Shown here: positions 1 to 10,240 of the stretch, piece after piece
Layout: each line of letters starts with the position of its first letter
Position numbering within the stretch: the stretch's first letter is position 1
Assembly (NCBI GenBank): GCA_034440575.1
Contig: JAOTOL010001659.1
Span: forward strand, 2,457,001-2,521,000
Reading direction: 5' to 3'
DNA: 64,000 nt
DNA from: Imbricaverruca yamaguchii
Lineage: Eukaryota > Arthropoda > Thecostraca > Neoverrucidae
Notes under the pieces: model-generated
Database searches by the model: none
What the model saw: only the letters and a program-made list of their open reading frames with translations
What the model was told of the DNA's origin: nothing
Translations under genes and position numbers: made by a program

Positions 1-643
1 GCCTCTGGTCTCTTCCATCGGCATTAGTGGTTAACAGTTCGTTGCATAGGCCATCCCCATCATGTGGCACCATGCAGAATCCGATATTTGTCTACTCGTG
101 ATCCAGAAATTCGCCAGGAATTCGGCGCCCGTACAGGCATAAAGTGGACGAAATGTCCGACTGCGACCAAAACGGCCGCGTATTTATTTGTGTGGCAAAT
201 CTGCTGGGCCGAACAGCTCCGAAACTGGTGCATCTATGCACAGATCGTGGGCGCGCCTTCCCAGTGAGTTTCAGCAATCAGTCATACTGGTCAAAATAGC
301 AGTAAGCTTGATAATAAAAAACTGAACGACCGCCCATTATTATTGCGCTACCTGACCCCTGCAGTCGGTGTGCCCCTAACCCCCTCCCTGGTCCATTATT
401 AGATGACCGGTGGCGCCCTTAGGAAAGAAAGACCCCTAATGTTTCAATTTTGTATCAAAAGTGACGTATTCAACCTCATCACACGTGCCCGCTCATGTCG
501 TCTCAATTCGTCATCGAGCCATGTCCGGCAATCAAGGATGCCGGAGACAATATGAAATGGAGCTATCCTAATGTAGAACCATAGAACCTGCAGAGACTTC
601 CACATGACAGTATCGTTGTCTGCCCGTAGGTGGTCCGGGAGCC
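1..643. other. Left-edge flank, no gene recognised
   Basis: I see no conserved coding segment, RNA gene or repeat here. The last bases before the LYAR start contain a possible splice acceptor (CCCGTAG ending near 629), so an upstream non-coding exon is possible but not shown. Confidence 0.4.
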
Positions 644-1720
644 ATGGTCGTGTTCGCGTGCAATGCCTGCGGCTCGTCTGTCAAGAAGAACCAGGTGGAA
701 AAGCACTACATGCAGCAGTGTCGACGGTGCGAAAGTCTGTCGTGCATGGACTGTGGCAAGGATTTCTGGGGCGAAGAATACAAACACCACACTAAGTGCA
801 TCACAGAAGACGAGAAGTATGCTGCCAAAGGCTGGCAACCAAAAACCAGTGCCAACAAAGGGGAAAGGAAGCAGGAGGCGTGGATCGAGGCCATAAACGA
901 GGCGGTCCAAAATGCCAAGGACATGACGCCGGCACTGAGACAAGTGCTTGAGACGCTTACCCAACATAGTAACATTCCGAGGAAGAAGAGTAAGTTTGAG
1001 AACTTCGTCAGCAATAGTGTGCATGTAAGGAACCGTTCATTGGTAGAGCAGGCGTGGCAAGTGTTCGAAGCTGCCATGACAAAGCCGAAAGATCTTGCTG
1101 TGGAGCCGAGAGACGGAGAATCACCAGTGGGCAGTGTGCAGAATGGGAACAACATGTCCGATGGTCTGGAGAAGAAAAAGAAGAAAAAGAAAGAAAAGAT
1201 GCAGCCCGACGTGGAGGAAGCCGACGCTGAAGCCGAGCCTCTCGAACGGAAGAAAAACAAAAGAGAAAAGAAGATGGAACGAAGCAAGAAAAGGACGAAG
1301 ACTGACGACATTACCAATGGCAAAGCCCGCGTGAAGCGAAAACCACAAAATGCCGAGGACACGGTTGATACCATGGAAGAAAACGAAGAATTGCCCATAA
1401 AGAAGAAACAAAAAGTGGTCGATGAGGGTGGGGTGGAGCGACTGAACGAAACGCTAGACGAGTCTGCCTTGTTAGCAGTACACAGGGTAAATACGTTCGA
1501 TTGGACCGGAGTAGTTCTTGCAATATTAGGCAATCGAGATGATCACGAGCTATCATTGAAGAAACTGAGGAAGAAGATAGTCAGCGAGTACCAAGCTCGC
1601 GGTGGGGAGGGGAAGCCAGACACGACAAAGGAGAAAATATGGGCTAAGTTGGACAAGAAGTTGAAGAGGATGCCTCAGGTTAAGGTGCTGAGGGACAATG
1701 TGAAGCTTTTAAGTGCATAG
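644..1720 (+). CDS. LYAR: LYAR-like nucleolar zinc-finger protein
   Basis: This is a 358-residue homologue of the cell growth-regulating nucleolar protein LYAR, which in animals acts in the nucleolus in pre-rRNA processing and transcription control. The N-terminus holds two LYAR-type zinc-binding sites: C6, C9, H21, C26 and C34, C37, H49, C52. The family signatures CNACG, QVEKH and MDCGKDFWG are visible. A conserved segment with a PRKKSKF motif follows near residues 112-118. Residues about 180-270 are very rich in lysine and glutamate and look like nucleolar-localisation stretches. The C-terminal 75 residues (HRVNTFDW onward) match the LYAR C-terminal domain. The ATG at 644 has a strong context (GAGCC before ATGG) and is where homologues start. 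The reading frame is unbroken, whereas vertebrate LYAR has several coding exons, so this is either an intron-poor gene or an intact retrocopy. Identity is close to certain; the exon history is inference. Confidence 0.9.
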   Translation: MVVFACNACGSSVKKNQVEKHYMQQCRRCESLSCMDCGKDFWGEEYKHHTKCITEDEKYAAKGWQPKTSANKGERKQEAWIEAINEAVQNAKDMTPALRQVLETLTQHSNIPRKKSKFENFVSNSVHVRNRSLVEQAWQVFEAAMTKPKDLAVEPRDGESPVGSVQNGNNMSDGLEKKKKKKKEKMQPDVEEADAEAEPLERKKNKREKKMERSKKRTKTDDITNGKARVKRKPQNAEDTVDTMEENEELPIKKKQKVVDEGGVERLNETLDESALLAVHRVNTFDWTGVVLAILGNRDDHELSLKKLRKKIVSEYQARGGEGKPDTTKEKIWAKLDKKLKRMPQVKVLRDNVKLLSA

Positions 1721-1865
1721 TGTTGCACTGGATTTCGGGGTGATGGCCTGGGCCTAGGGACGCATGGTTACTTTCATCATTCGTGTTTTGCGATGAGTAC
1801 GTACTTGGATCATCCGTCATTATCGTCGTAAGCTGTGCTAAATCTGGTTCAATGATCGCAACATG

Positions 1866-1871
1866 AATAAA
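1866..1871 (+). promoter_or_regulatory. Candidate poly(A) signal of LYAR
   Basis: AATAAA lies about 145 bases after the LYAR stop codon, at a usual distance for 3' end formation. A GT-rich stretch (AGTGTG) follows directly. No transcript evidence is available. Confidence 0.4.
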
Positions 1872-2364
1872 GTGTGCTTCCCAAACGTCTTTAGCATTAG
1901 TACTCCGCCGAAAGGTGAACTGCAATGGGAACATGGATAGACACCGTGTGGCATCGTCTGTGGCATATCTCCGGCAAGTTATTTACAATGTGGCTTAGGT
2001 AATTTGTTTAGCGCAACTCTGCACTCTTTCACAAAATGTGCCGTTGGCCGTCACTCATTTGCTTTCATTCGCTCCCTCTGCGTACTCATTCTACGTCCGT
2101 AGCTGCGTAAATGCGGACACCACACTTTTTTTTGACAAATTTGCCCAAGCCTGTATTCAGTTCAACGTGCGAAATTAGCATGCTGAGTGAACTAAAAGTA
2201 AATTAACATGGTGAAACATTTTTTCTTCACTAAACCGATGGCAACTGCCATTCAACCCATTGCCCTGAAGCACGAAGTAGAATGATAGTGAAGCTAATTC
2301 ATATAACCACATTGAAGCAATGTGCGGTCGCACATATCGCATTCAGAATTTATGGCCGGCCACC
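1872..2364. other. Convergent intergenic region between LYAR and the reductase gene
   Basis: The two genes point toward each other. This AT-rich stretch must hold both 3' ends. I see no coding sequence or repeat in it. Confidence 0.4.
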
Positions 2365-2883
2365 TCAGGCACGAACCACCATCTTGCCGGTGTTCTTGCC
2401 GGCCATCATGTCCAGCAGCGCCTGCGGCATGTTGTCGAACCCTTCCGTGAACGTCTCCCTGGCCTCGAGCTTCCCCTCCGCCACCCACTGTGCCAGCTGG
2501 GCGCGGGCCTTCTGCATCTTCTCCGACTTGAGGTCCTGCGAGAAGTACTGGAAGCCGCTGATGGTCAGCTGCTTCATGATGATGGTCAGCGCGGGGAACG
2601 GCCCGCTGGTGGCGGGCGTGGCGTCGTTGTAGCCGCTGCTGGCGCCGATGCAGGCGATCCGGCCGCCGTCGGCCATCTGCTGCACCACGGTCGCCGAGAA
2701 CGAGCCGCCGACCGCGTCGAAGTAGCAGTCGACGCCGCTGGGCGCAGCCGAGCGCAGCGTGTCCGCCAGGTCCTGCTTCTTGTAGTTGAACGCCTCGTGG
2801 AAGCCAAGCGTGTTCTTGAGCCAGGCGACCTTCTCGTCGCTGCCGGCGTAGCCGATGACGCGCGCGCCCAGCAGCCGACCCAC
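2365..2883 (-). CDS. PTGR1: Reductase exon 3 (terminal)
   Basis: This 519-base exon begins after a CCCCCAG acceptor with VGRLLGARVIGYAGS, which follows GSVVGQ in the family without a gap. It codes the rest of the Rossmann-type cofactor domain and the C-terminus, ending in TGA at 2365. Confidence 0.87.
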   Translation of the reverse strand: MGRLLGARVIGYAGSDEKVAWLKNTLGFHEAFNYKKQDLADTLRSAAPSGVDCYFDAVGGSFSATVVQQMADGGRIACIGASSGYNDATPATSGPFPALTIIMKQLTISGFQYFSQDLKSEKMQKARAQLAQWVAEGKLEARETFTEGFDNMPQALLDMMAGKNTGKMVVRA

Positions 2884-4975
2884 CTGGGGGACGGCGAGGC
2901 GGGGTCAAAATGGCGCCGACGCGCCCACGGGCCCGGTGTGCGGACGCGCCAGACCGGCTCGCGGCTTCTGACCTGCATGGACACCGCCGGCGCCGTAACA
3001 TCAGCGTTGACCAACGGGAAATAATTACTGTTTCCTTGAAAATGCACACTCGTTGGTGGCATGGGATGTTTGAGCGTACTGTTGTCATTATCCAGGCGGT
3101 CGGTATCTACAGTACGTACACGGTTTAATTCTCAGTTCGGCCTCAGATGCCAGCATAAAGTAAATACCATTGAATATGCAAATAAAAGTAGCACATTTTC
3201 CACAAAAGCCCGATAAAAATGGTGCGATGAAATTTCATATTCGAAGAATACCCAGAAATTGCAAAAAAGGACCTGGTAATGAAGGAATTCATGCCTTGCC
3301 GGTGCATCTTGTTAACGAGAAGCAAGAAAAAGCATTGGCGCAGGTAATCGTAAAAGTAAGAATGGAAAATGTATTAAATGTAGCCTTCGGTCCCGTTGTG
3401 TACCTTAGTTTAACTCCATTTCCAAATGATACACACTGCGTCTCCGATCGGGCACTCCACACAAACCGCACTGCGCGCTCCCTCCTCCCCGTCCAGCATG
3501 CCCCCTGCGTGGTGAGACCGAGAGCGGCGGCAGCGCTGGGGCCGTGCGGCCGGTCCGACTCGCCTGTCCGACGACGGAGCCGACGGCGCCGGCGGCCGCG
3601 TTCACCACCATGGTGTCGCCCTTGCGCGGCCGCAGAAGGTCGTGCACGGCGCAGTAGGCCGTCAGCCCGGTCATGCCGACCACGCCCAGGTAGTGGGACG
3701 GCGAGACGGGCGGCGCGGCCGGCAGCGCCACCACCGGCGCGCCGCCCGGCAGCGCCGCCGGCGCGCAGACGGTGCGGTCCCGCCAGCCGGCCGCCACCAG
3801 CACCCGGCCGCCCACCGGGTACTCGGCGCTGCGCGACTCCACCACCCTGTCGGCAGGCTGGGCGGTCAGCTGTCAACTCCCACACACCGGGTACTCGGCG
3901 CTGCGCGACTCCACCACCCTGTCGGCAGGCTGGGCGGTCAGCTCCCGTCCACCGAGTACTCGGCACTGCGCGACTCCACCACCCTGTCGGCAGGCTGGGC
4001 GGTCAGCTCCCAGCACCCCCTTCCCCTGCCCGCACATCAGGTACTCGGCACTGCGCGACTCCACCACCCTGTCGGCATGCTGGGCGGTCAGCTCTCAGGC
4101 GTTGTAGTCGATGCTGTTGAAAGACTGTTAAAGTATCAAGTGGCAGGTAGTACCTGCGTTGTATACTTCCTATATTCTCGATATATTCTGAAGTTATAAT
4201 CTGGCTCGCCAGGGGGCCGGCACCCCTTCACACCTTGGAAACGACCCCGCCTTGTAATAGCCCGTGGCACTTCAATGGACTTAGAGGGCCTTCACATAGC
4301 ACCGGGAGCCCTCGGTTTCGTCCCGGATCGGCTCCGTAGCTCGAGACCTCTTTATCGGCCTGAGGCCCGCTATCCGCTCTGAGTCCCTCCGTGAGTGAAA
4401 GCCGACCCAGTGGCTCTGCTTGACCGACCCGGGGTCCCCGTCCGTCGGCTCAGGGACCCTCCTTCACAGCTCAGTCCGTCTAGCTCCCTATTTCGGAGTT
4501 CTCGCCTTCAAAAGATTGAGCCTTGGAGGCATCGGCCCGAGGGGACACTTTCCGTCAGCTCGGGCCCCCTTTCGTCGGTTCGGGGACCTCCAACGCCAAC
4601 ATGGGGGCCCTTGTGGGCACCCTGCGCCAACGCCTTGATGGGCCCCTCAAGGCGATCGCCTGTCCAAGGGCGAACGCCTCCATCCTTCGCCCCCTGGCTA
4701 CGCCGCTGCACCGGAACAGCTGCAGGTGAACGGCACAGCTGAGGTCATGTGCCGGCTGGCGATACTTACTTAGCCACTTGCGACCCCATCATCGGGTCGC
4801 CGATCGGGATCTGCGACGCGAACGCGCGCATGTAGGGGTCGACGCTGAGGAACTCTGCCTCGAGCAGCAGCTGGCCGTCGCCCAGCGCCGGCAGCGGCTC
4901 CTTCTTCAGTTGGAAGTCCGAGGCCTTGGCGGCGCCGTCCGGCCGCGAGGCCAGGCACCACACCCGTGCTGACAT
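2365..4975 (-). CDS. PTGR1: Prostaglandin reductase 1-like NADPH-dependent alkenal/one oxidoreductase (3 exons)
   Basis: Joining 4975-4770, 3846-3564 and 2883-2365 gives 1008 bases: 335 residues plus stop, close to the 329 residues of mammalian PTGR1. The family belongs to the zinc-independent medium-chain dehydrogenases. It reduces the alpha,beta double bond of 15-oxo-prostaglandins, leukotriene B4 oxidation products and lipid-peroxidation aldehydes in the cytosol using NADPH. Visible marks are VDPYMR and MMGSQVAK in the N-terminal part, GMTGLTAY, the nucleotide-binding motif NAAAGAVGSVVGQ spanning the exon 2-3 join, GSDEKVAWL, DCYFDAVGG, and the C-terminal EGFDNMPQAL and TGKMVVRA. Exon phases are consistent (phase 2, then phase 0). 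The start is taken at 4975, where MSARVWCL aligns with the family N-terminus. Intron 1 (3847-4769) holds duplicated acceptors and a transposon remnant; intron 2 (2884-3563) has a GC donor. Substrate preference in this organism is unknown. Confidence 0.88.
3558..3563 (-). other. Non-canonical GC splice donor (GCGAGT) of reductase intron 2
   Basis: The protein alignment demands that exon 2 end at the CAG for glutamine at 3566-3564 and that exon 3 begin with GTG at 2883. The bases after CAG are GCGAGT, so the intron would be of the GC-AG class, which is known in animals at low frequency. The neighbouring CAG/GCGAGT context is otherwise a good donor consensus. Confidence 0.65.
3564..3846 (-). CDS. 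PTGR1: Reductase exon 2
   Basis: This 283-base exon begins after a CCGACAG acceptor and completes the split lysine codon, giving K-VVESRSAEYPVGG. It carries the substrate-domain to cofactor-domain transition and ends at ...GSVVGQ. Its first 30 or so bases, together with the acceptor, are repeated three more times upstream in intron 1. Confidence 0.83.
3814..4093 (-). repeat. Four tandem copies of the exon-2 splice acceptor region
   Basis: Units at 3814-3871, 3886-3943, 3951-4008 and 4037-4093 each carry, read on the minus strand, a tract CCGCCCAGCCTGCCGACAG, the exon start GGTGGTGGAGTCGCGCAG and the following codons. Spacing is 65-86 bases. Only the unit at 3814-3871, the last in transcript order, continues into the reductase reading frame. 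Confidence 0.9.
4196..4712 (-). mobile_element. Nonautonomous transposon remnant in reductase intron 1
   Basis: The right edge reads, on the minus strand, CAGCGGCGTAGCCAGGGGGC. The same motif, with similar sequence following it, recurs at 8271. Such GGCGTAGCCAGG-type ends are common on short DNA transposons in invertebrates. No transposase is coded. The left boundary is uncertain. Confidence 0.35.
4770..4975 (-). CDS. PTGR1: Reductase exon 1
   Basis: This exon codes residues 1-68 plus two bases of a lysine codon, ending ...GSQVA. The donor is a perfect GTAAGT at 4769-4764. Downstream in-frame reading stops at once, which fixes the boundary. Confidence 0.85.
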
Positions 4976-5879
4976 CTGGCGCACGATTTGGGCAACCGGC
5001 GGCTTGCGAGACCTGTCCGAGTGAGGGAGAAATGGTTGTTACTTCAGAAGTGAGGGAGTGCTACTTCAGGTGTGCGCCTGGCTCCAGAGAATGGTACCAA
5101 AATCAGCTGCAGGTTCGTGAATCCAGGCCGAGCCAACATTCGGACGGATCACTGTCCCAGAATCCAACAAGAAGCAGGATCCAGACTGGTCGTTTTTCCG
5201 GATCCTGATTCGTATTTTGCTAGTGAAATACGTGTCAAGATCCAGTATCTTGAGGACCAACAGAAGCGACTTCCAAGAGAGCACCGCAAGAATGGGCGAC
5301 TCCACAAAATGCGGAGGAGATCCCATTCTCAATCCATCACCCAAGTATGGTACCTACTAAGCAATAAAAAGCCCGGGCTTCGGTATATACCTTGCAGGGA
5401 ACCATTTAGCCGTGAAGGTTTTCGTATTCTCCATACAGCATGGGTTTCAACGTAAATTGCGTATGGAATTAAAACATAAATATGTTGTATGAAAGACGCA
5501 ATGTCCCACGACGACGTTACTGTGGAAAATCGTATATATACAAAGCATGCTATGATAGTTACAACGTAAAGCTCGATTATGCTAAGTAATACGTGGAGGG
5601 AAAGCCGGGGTAGCACCGCTCTCGGTGTAATAACCAGCCATATCTTTCCTGAACAGCATGTAGACAAATGGAGCTCCACTGACTGTCTTTTCCCTAGAAT
5701 GTCACGCGAGACGCGCAGAAAATAAAGAAGTATATTCCGGGCCGAACTGGCTCTATGAATAATATCGCCTATATGCTGTTATCAGGACACATTATTTACC
5801 AATGGCTGTGGGTTTCAAGAAGCCTGATTACGAAGTGCAGCGTGTTTATCAGCAGGGACGGATACAAAGAGGTGGGCAC
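4976..5879. other. Upstream flank of the reductase gene
   Basis: The reductase promoter must lie here or further right, but no TATA box or clear initiator can be singled out. I see no protein-coding segment or repeat. Confidence 0.35.
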
Positions 5880-6130
5880 TGAGAACATGTGCTCCCCCAT
5901 AGGAAAGTTGCGCCTCTCTGGGAAGGCTGGTGTGCACCCCTCCAATGTTTCGGGTAGATGCGCCCCTCTGAGTGGAAAAGAAGTCCTCTTGGAAGGAAAG
6001 GCGCCCCTTCGGAAGGCTGCAGTGCACCCATAAAATATTTCAGCCGGAGGCGCCCCTCGGGGCAACGACGTATTTTCAAGTGGCGCTCCTCCGGACATGT
6101 CCCGCCATGACAATTCCTGGACCCGCCCCT
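5880..6130. mobile_element. Dispersed element, 'GCGCCCCTC' family, copy 1
   Basis: This stretch shares a chain of short blocks with 24375-24560, 26455-26662 and 33155-33440: GGCGCCCCT, GGAAGGCT, GTGCACCC, a TTTCAGCCGGAGG-like block, and an end reading CATGACAATTCCTGGACCCG. The shared end resembles the inverted terminal repeat of the better-bounded copy at 26016-26662. It is probably a decayed miniature DNA transposon. Confidence 0.5.
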
Positions 6131-6299
6131 ACTTATCAGCAACATTATAATTCCTAGAATCCAGAGCAAACGAAGTTTTGGCACTAATATGTCCGTTCCA
6201 TTGTCGAAATCGTTCTCTAAAAGGTTATTTTAAAAGGCATTCGAACAGGCCTATATATAATTTTGGGTAACTGAGCTACCCTGCACCAGTTGCTCGAAA

Positions 6300-6500
6300 T
6301 CCAGAGTGACAATTGAACATGTGCCCCTCCTCTTCCCATGAACCCCTCACCAGCCGAAGAATGTCGCCGCTCCGGGAGGCTCCAATGCGCCACCTTCCCC
6401 CACCCGCGTAGCCGATTTATGTTCACCAAAGTTGCCCTTCGGAGGAATCGGTACCCTTTTGGACGAAAAGCACCTCCTGAGAGGGAAAGACACCCCTGCA
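6300..6500. mobile_element. Same family, degraded copy 2
   Basis: Blocks resembling copy 1 recur (CTCCGGGAGGCTCCAATGCGCCA-like, GAAAAGCACCTCCTGAGAGGG-like), but neither end is recognisable. Confidence 0.25.
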
Positions 6501-6984
6501 GCTCAAATAATTTTGAGCACTCCTACCCAGCTCAAATAATTTTGACTTGGACGATTCGTCCTCACCCAGCGGGCTGTTGACCGAAATTGTTTTAGCCTTG
6601 TCCGATGTTACAGCGCCCTCCGTCCGTCCTCACTACACATGCGTCCTTTCCTGTAATTGTAAACCATCGCTGCGCGTTGTTAGTGCTGTCGTTAGGCACT
6701 TTTTATGTCGATTGAATAGTCGATGACAGACGGTGGAGGAAGAACTAATAACCGGTTAGATCTGCTTTGACGCATACCGACCTTTCACGGCTTAGCAGGG
6801 ACGCGGTGAGCTGTGTTGTTTCGCTGTCGAAGTCCATTCCGCTTCGTAACGTGCGCATTAGATCGGTCCACCAATACATAACATTTCCAAAAAGTGTAAA
6901 AGTTGTTGCTCCTAAAGGCCGCTCCCGTGTCACTTGACGTGCTAACTATCCGAGCCGAATTTCAGGTCAATCGGATAATATTTA
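6501..6984. other. No feature recognised
   Basis: I see no coding sequence, RNA gene or repeat in this stretch. Confidence 0.35.
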
Positions 6985-8120
6985 GAGGTGGCTCCATTTT
7001 GACAATTGCTGCTCGTAAATTAATGCAGGCGACCTAACGATCCCATCCAATCCGCATTAACAGCTAGCACCTCTGTACACCTTTATATCAGTACCTTGCG
7101 ACTATATTGATATTTTTCAACCTTAGCAGATACCCTAAGCGTTATAGCCACGAAGTCAGCTGAGTGTAGACACAATTGCAGCTGTTTACGCGCGCAAGCG
7201 CCTCGGCGACTCGGCAGGGAAGAGGAGCTACAGAGTGCGCACTTCAGCGTGGCGAGCGTGGCTAGGTTTGAGCGCGGATGGTGCTGGCTGGTTAGTTGTG
7301 TGGCAAGTCGACACTTTGTGAGAAGTGATATAATCGAAAGTTAGAACGTTGGACTAGGATTAGTAATTTGTAATTACAGGTTCAAAGAGGGAAAACATCG
7401 GAGTCAATCAATGTAGCGTTGATCTGCGGACCCAACTATCTACCGGGCAGTTCTATTTCGGGTCCGTCAATTTTGTACTCAGCTTCGCCTTTTGCCAGTG
7501 TGTTTTTGTCACCAGAACAAACAGGATCTTACCGGCTCGGTAGCGTACTTAGACAATGCATACACTATCTGGAGTTCGGGGGGTCCGTGGTTCGATTCTA
7601 TCTGTTGGCAGAACTTTCCGTGGGCCGGCTCTCTACCAGGAGTTGAAACAAGGTAGTGATCGCTGTGCTGCCGGTGAACACTGACCAAGCGGCGCCTGGA
7701 GTGAGACGAGCCAGACGAGACCGAGTGTGTGAGTGGGTACTTGTGATTAAAGCCTTGGATAATTCGTATTGCACTTTAGATCTAATAAAGTTTTGTATTG
7801 TTGTAACTTTTTGCTATTTATTGTTATTTTCGACGATTAAAGTACGAGCAGTAGGTATGGGCGCCAATGTCTATCCCAAGTTAGGATAATGTTGGATTGG
7901 ATTTGAGATGCAAAACGGCAAATGTGCAAAGCTTGTGACCAGCACAAAACCTAGCCCAAGCGATCGCTAAAATAGCCCAAGCTTACTCTGCCTTAACATA
8001 TATATATATAGGTAATATTAAGCGTTGAACATTCAGTGATACAAAAAAAGGCGTCGTGTTGACGGGTAGGGTAGTACACAGCACAGCTATGGGAGCAAAC
8101 GTGCATTTTGGAGCCACCTC
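6985..8120. mobile_element. Possible TA-flanked DNA transposon with inverted ends
   Basis: GAGGTGGCTCCA at 6985-6996 and its perfect inverse at 8109-8120 are each bordered by TA, as for Tc1/mariner-like insertions. The similarity extends a few bases inside (TTTTG against CAAAA). The 1.1-kb interior has no transposase. It contains a tRNA B-box-like GGTTCGATTC near 7592 and a poly(A)-signal-like AATAAA at 7784-7789, so it may itself be composite. The short inverted repeat could be coincidental. Confidence 0.4.
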
Positions 8121-8270
8121 TAAAAATTGTTCAAATGGTCCAATTTTTGACAGGGAAACTTACCATGAGGTATGTAATGGGAGCACCCTTTAGTAACAAG
8201 ACATTCAAAACTTTTTGCAGTTTGGACCTATCTAGTGTGCATTGTGTACCAAGTTAGGCGTGCATGTGTC

Positions 8271-8400
8271 AGTGGCGTAGCCAGGGGGTCGAAGAGGCGC
8301 CTCGTGGAGGATCGAAGGGGCCCTGAAAGCGTCGGTGCAAGGGACTCGTAAGGGCCTCTTGAAAGCCTTCCCTTAATAACTTGCGAACTACCTTATCAAG
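8271..8400 (+). mobile_element. Fragment of the GGCGTAGCCAGG-ended transposon family
   Basis: The start CAGTGGCGTAGCCAGGGGGT and the following bases (CGAAG, then GGCCCT and GGGCCTCTTG blocks) run parallel to the minus strand of 4712-4600. The far end is not visible. Confidence 0.35.
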
Positions 8401-8519
8401 GATAAAATACGAAATGCCACCTGAAACTCCTGATCAGTCACGGGAAGCCCAAATCATACCCATACTCATAATGGTGGGCGTACCCATAATGCGCCCACCT
8501 AGCAAAAACTCGTCCTGGG

Positions 8520-8580
8520 GTGATGGATGGATTATTCTGGCTTAAGGGCGCGCCGGCTACGAGGTCATTTGGCGCCCATT
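8520..8580 (-). mobile_element. Very short retroposon 3' end ('GGGCTTAAGGGCGCGCC' family), copy 1
   Basis: It shares GGCTTAAGGGCGCGCC, AGGTCATTT and GCGCCCA with 26986-27038 and, more loosely, 33455-33515. GTCCTGGG occurs on both sides (8512-8519 and 8581-8588) and may be a target-site duplication. Confidence 0.45.
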
Positions 8581-8588
8581 GTCCTGGG

Positions 8589-10240
8589 TCAGAAGTAAGG
8601 AACGCCTACATATAAGTCAAGATATGGTATGAACTGAACATACTTATTGCTGCATGAAATGCTCCTTTCTCAATACAGGCTATCTCTATCTCTCTGTGTC
8701 TCTTCCGCCCTCCAACAGTAGTTGTGGATGCACGAGTCACCTATTGTCATCCATGGGTGATTACCGGAGCCAGAAGACGTGCTGGGTGCCGCCCTTCCGG
8801 TATCGGAGATAAAATGCGAAGAAGTGGCCTCTCTCCATCCTTTGATGAAATACTGACACCGGTATTTCATGCGTCGATTAAATTATCAGCCAAATGAGGT
8901 GTAAAACAATTCAGCATGGGAGCCAGAGAAAACGTAGGACAGCGGTTCCGCATGAGAACTGTTCCAAATCAGCCCAAAGGGCGTCGAGTGACCGGACCAC
9001 AGGGGCGCTGACCTCGAGACGAACTCCAACATTGACTGGAAGGTCGCATGCCTCATGAGGACGATAACCTGTCCTTCGGCGCGCCATCGAAGTTCAAGTC
9101 CTGGACAATAGAGCGCCTTCGGCAATGGGCACATTATTGGCCCAGGACATGGATTGTTAGCCATCGTTACGAGGGAGCAGGGCTCGAGTAGCATGTTAAT
9201 TGGGTGGGCAAGTACCTACCCAGTCAAGCAGCTGGCCATCCAATCGGTCGAGTTTACCTTCCCAAGTAGCATATGCAAGACACTAAGAAAAACGGAAGAG
9301 ACAGCAGCCAGTCAGGACGGGGAGACCGATATTTCGCCAATGCAGGCGTCTTTCCAGACAGCTGTGCCGAGAGAACATATGCATACATGTATGATTACTC
9401 TGATGTTTGCCCATGTTTTTTACCTGTGGTGGGGAGCGGGAGGGGTGTTTTTATCTCCGTTCTCTGTCGTTTATGCAGCATGGTCATGTACACTACAGAT
9501 TCAGCGGAATGCCGTTTAGGCCAGGTCTCTTGACGTAGCAAGCTTACAGTTCACACAAAATTGGATGATAACTAAAATTGTAAATTAAAAAAATTGGATG
9601 GAAACTAAAGCATCGTGTTAGGTACTTCATAGGGAAAAAGCCTGAAACCGGTATGTTCCAACAGCTTGGTGCACCTTTCCAGCTACGTGTTACCAAATTC
9701 ATCCACGGTTGGGCATCTTCTCCAATCATAGCCATTAACGTTAACCTTATGTGGCGCTGACTGGAAAGAATTGGCAAAGATCTGCTTGCCCCACCCCAAC
9801 TTTTGGACCGCCGCCAGCATGCATGCGGTCAGTGGAGAATATTTGTTTTCTTGTTTTGTGTTAGATAAGCTTACGAACAAAAAACGGATTGGCCATGACC
9901 TCCTCGCCCCAGATTCCTACGCCTACGTATGCACCGATCACCTTCCATCTGGATGAATTATTTATGTGATTGCTCAGGAAGCTGAGTTTCCATGGGCACT
10001 TAAAAGACCATCAGTCTCCCTGGAATCACCGACATGACTTCAAGCCTGAACCTCGTGGGGGCGGCACGATAGCCTCGTTGGTCCTTGGAATATTTTATCG
10101 AGCTTGCCTCGGAATACTTTATCAACGTCACAAAAAATGCCGAAGCTGCTTAGCATATTTCCCACCCTAACAGTAGGCTTCACAACCTTTTTGTATGAAA
10201 CATTAACCCGTAGGGTGGAAAAAGGTTCGTCCGACATCTG
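8589..10240. other. No feature recognised
   Basis: No conserved protein segment, RNA gene or clear repeat was found. A B-box-like GTTCAAGTCC near 9089 hints at an old tRNA-derived insert, but no A-box partner is convincing. Confidence 0.35.

Noticed and set aside
706..1533. A 275-codon minus-strand frame opposite LYAR
   Set aside because: It is the antisense shadow of the lysine-rich LYAR region, full of Phe and Ser, with no conserved motif.
2294..3088. A 264-codon Arg/Gly-rich minus-strand frame overlapping reductase exon 3
   Set aside because: It is an alternative frame of the GC-rich exon; the reductase frame has clear family motifs and this one has none.
3170..4199. Long plus-strand frames of 185 and 316 codons rich in Arg and Pro
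   Set aside because: They lie opposite reductase exon 2 and its repeats; GC-rich antisense frames of this kind are expected by chance.
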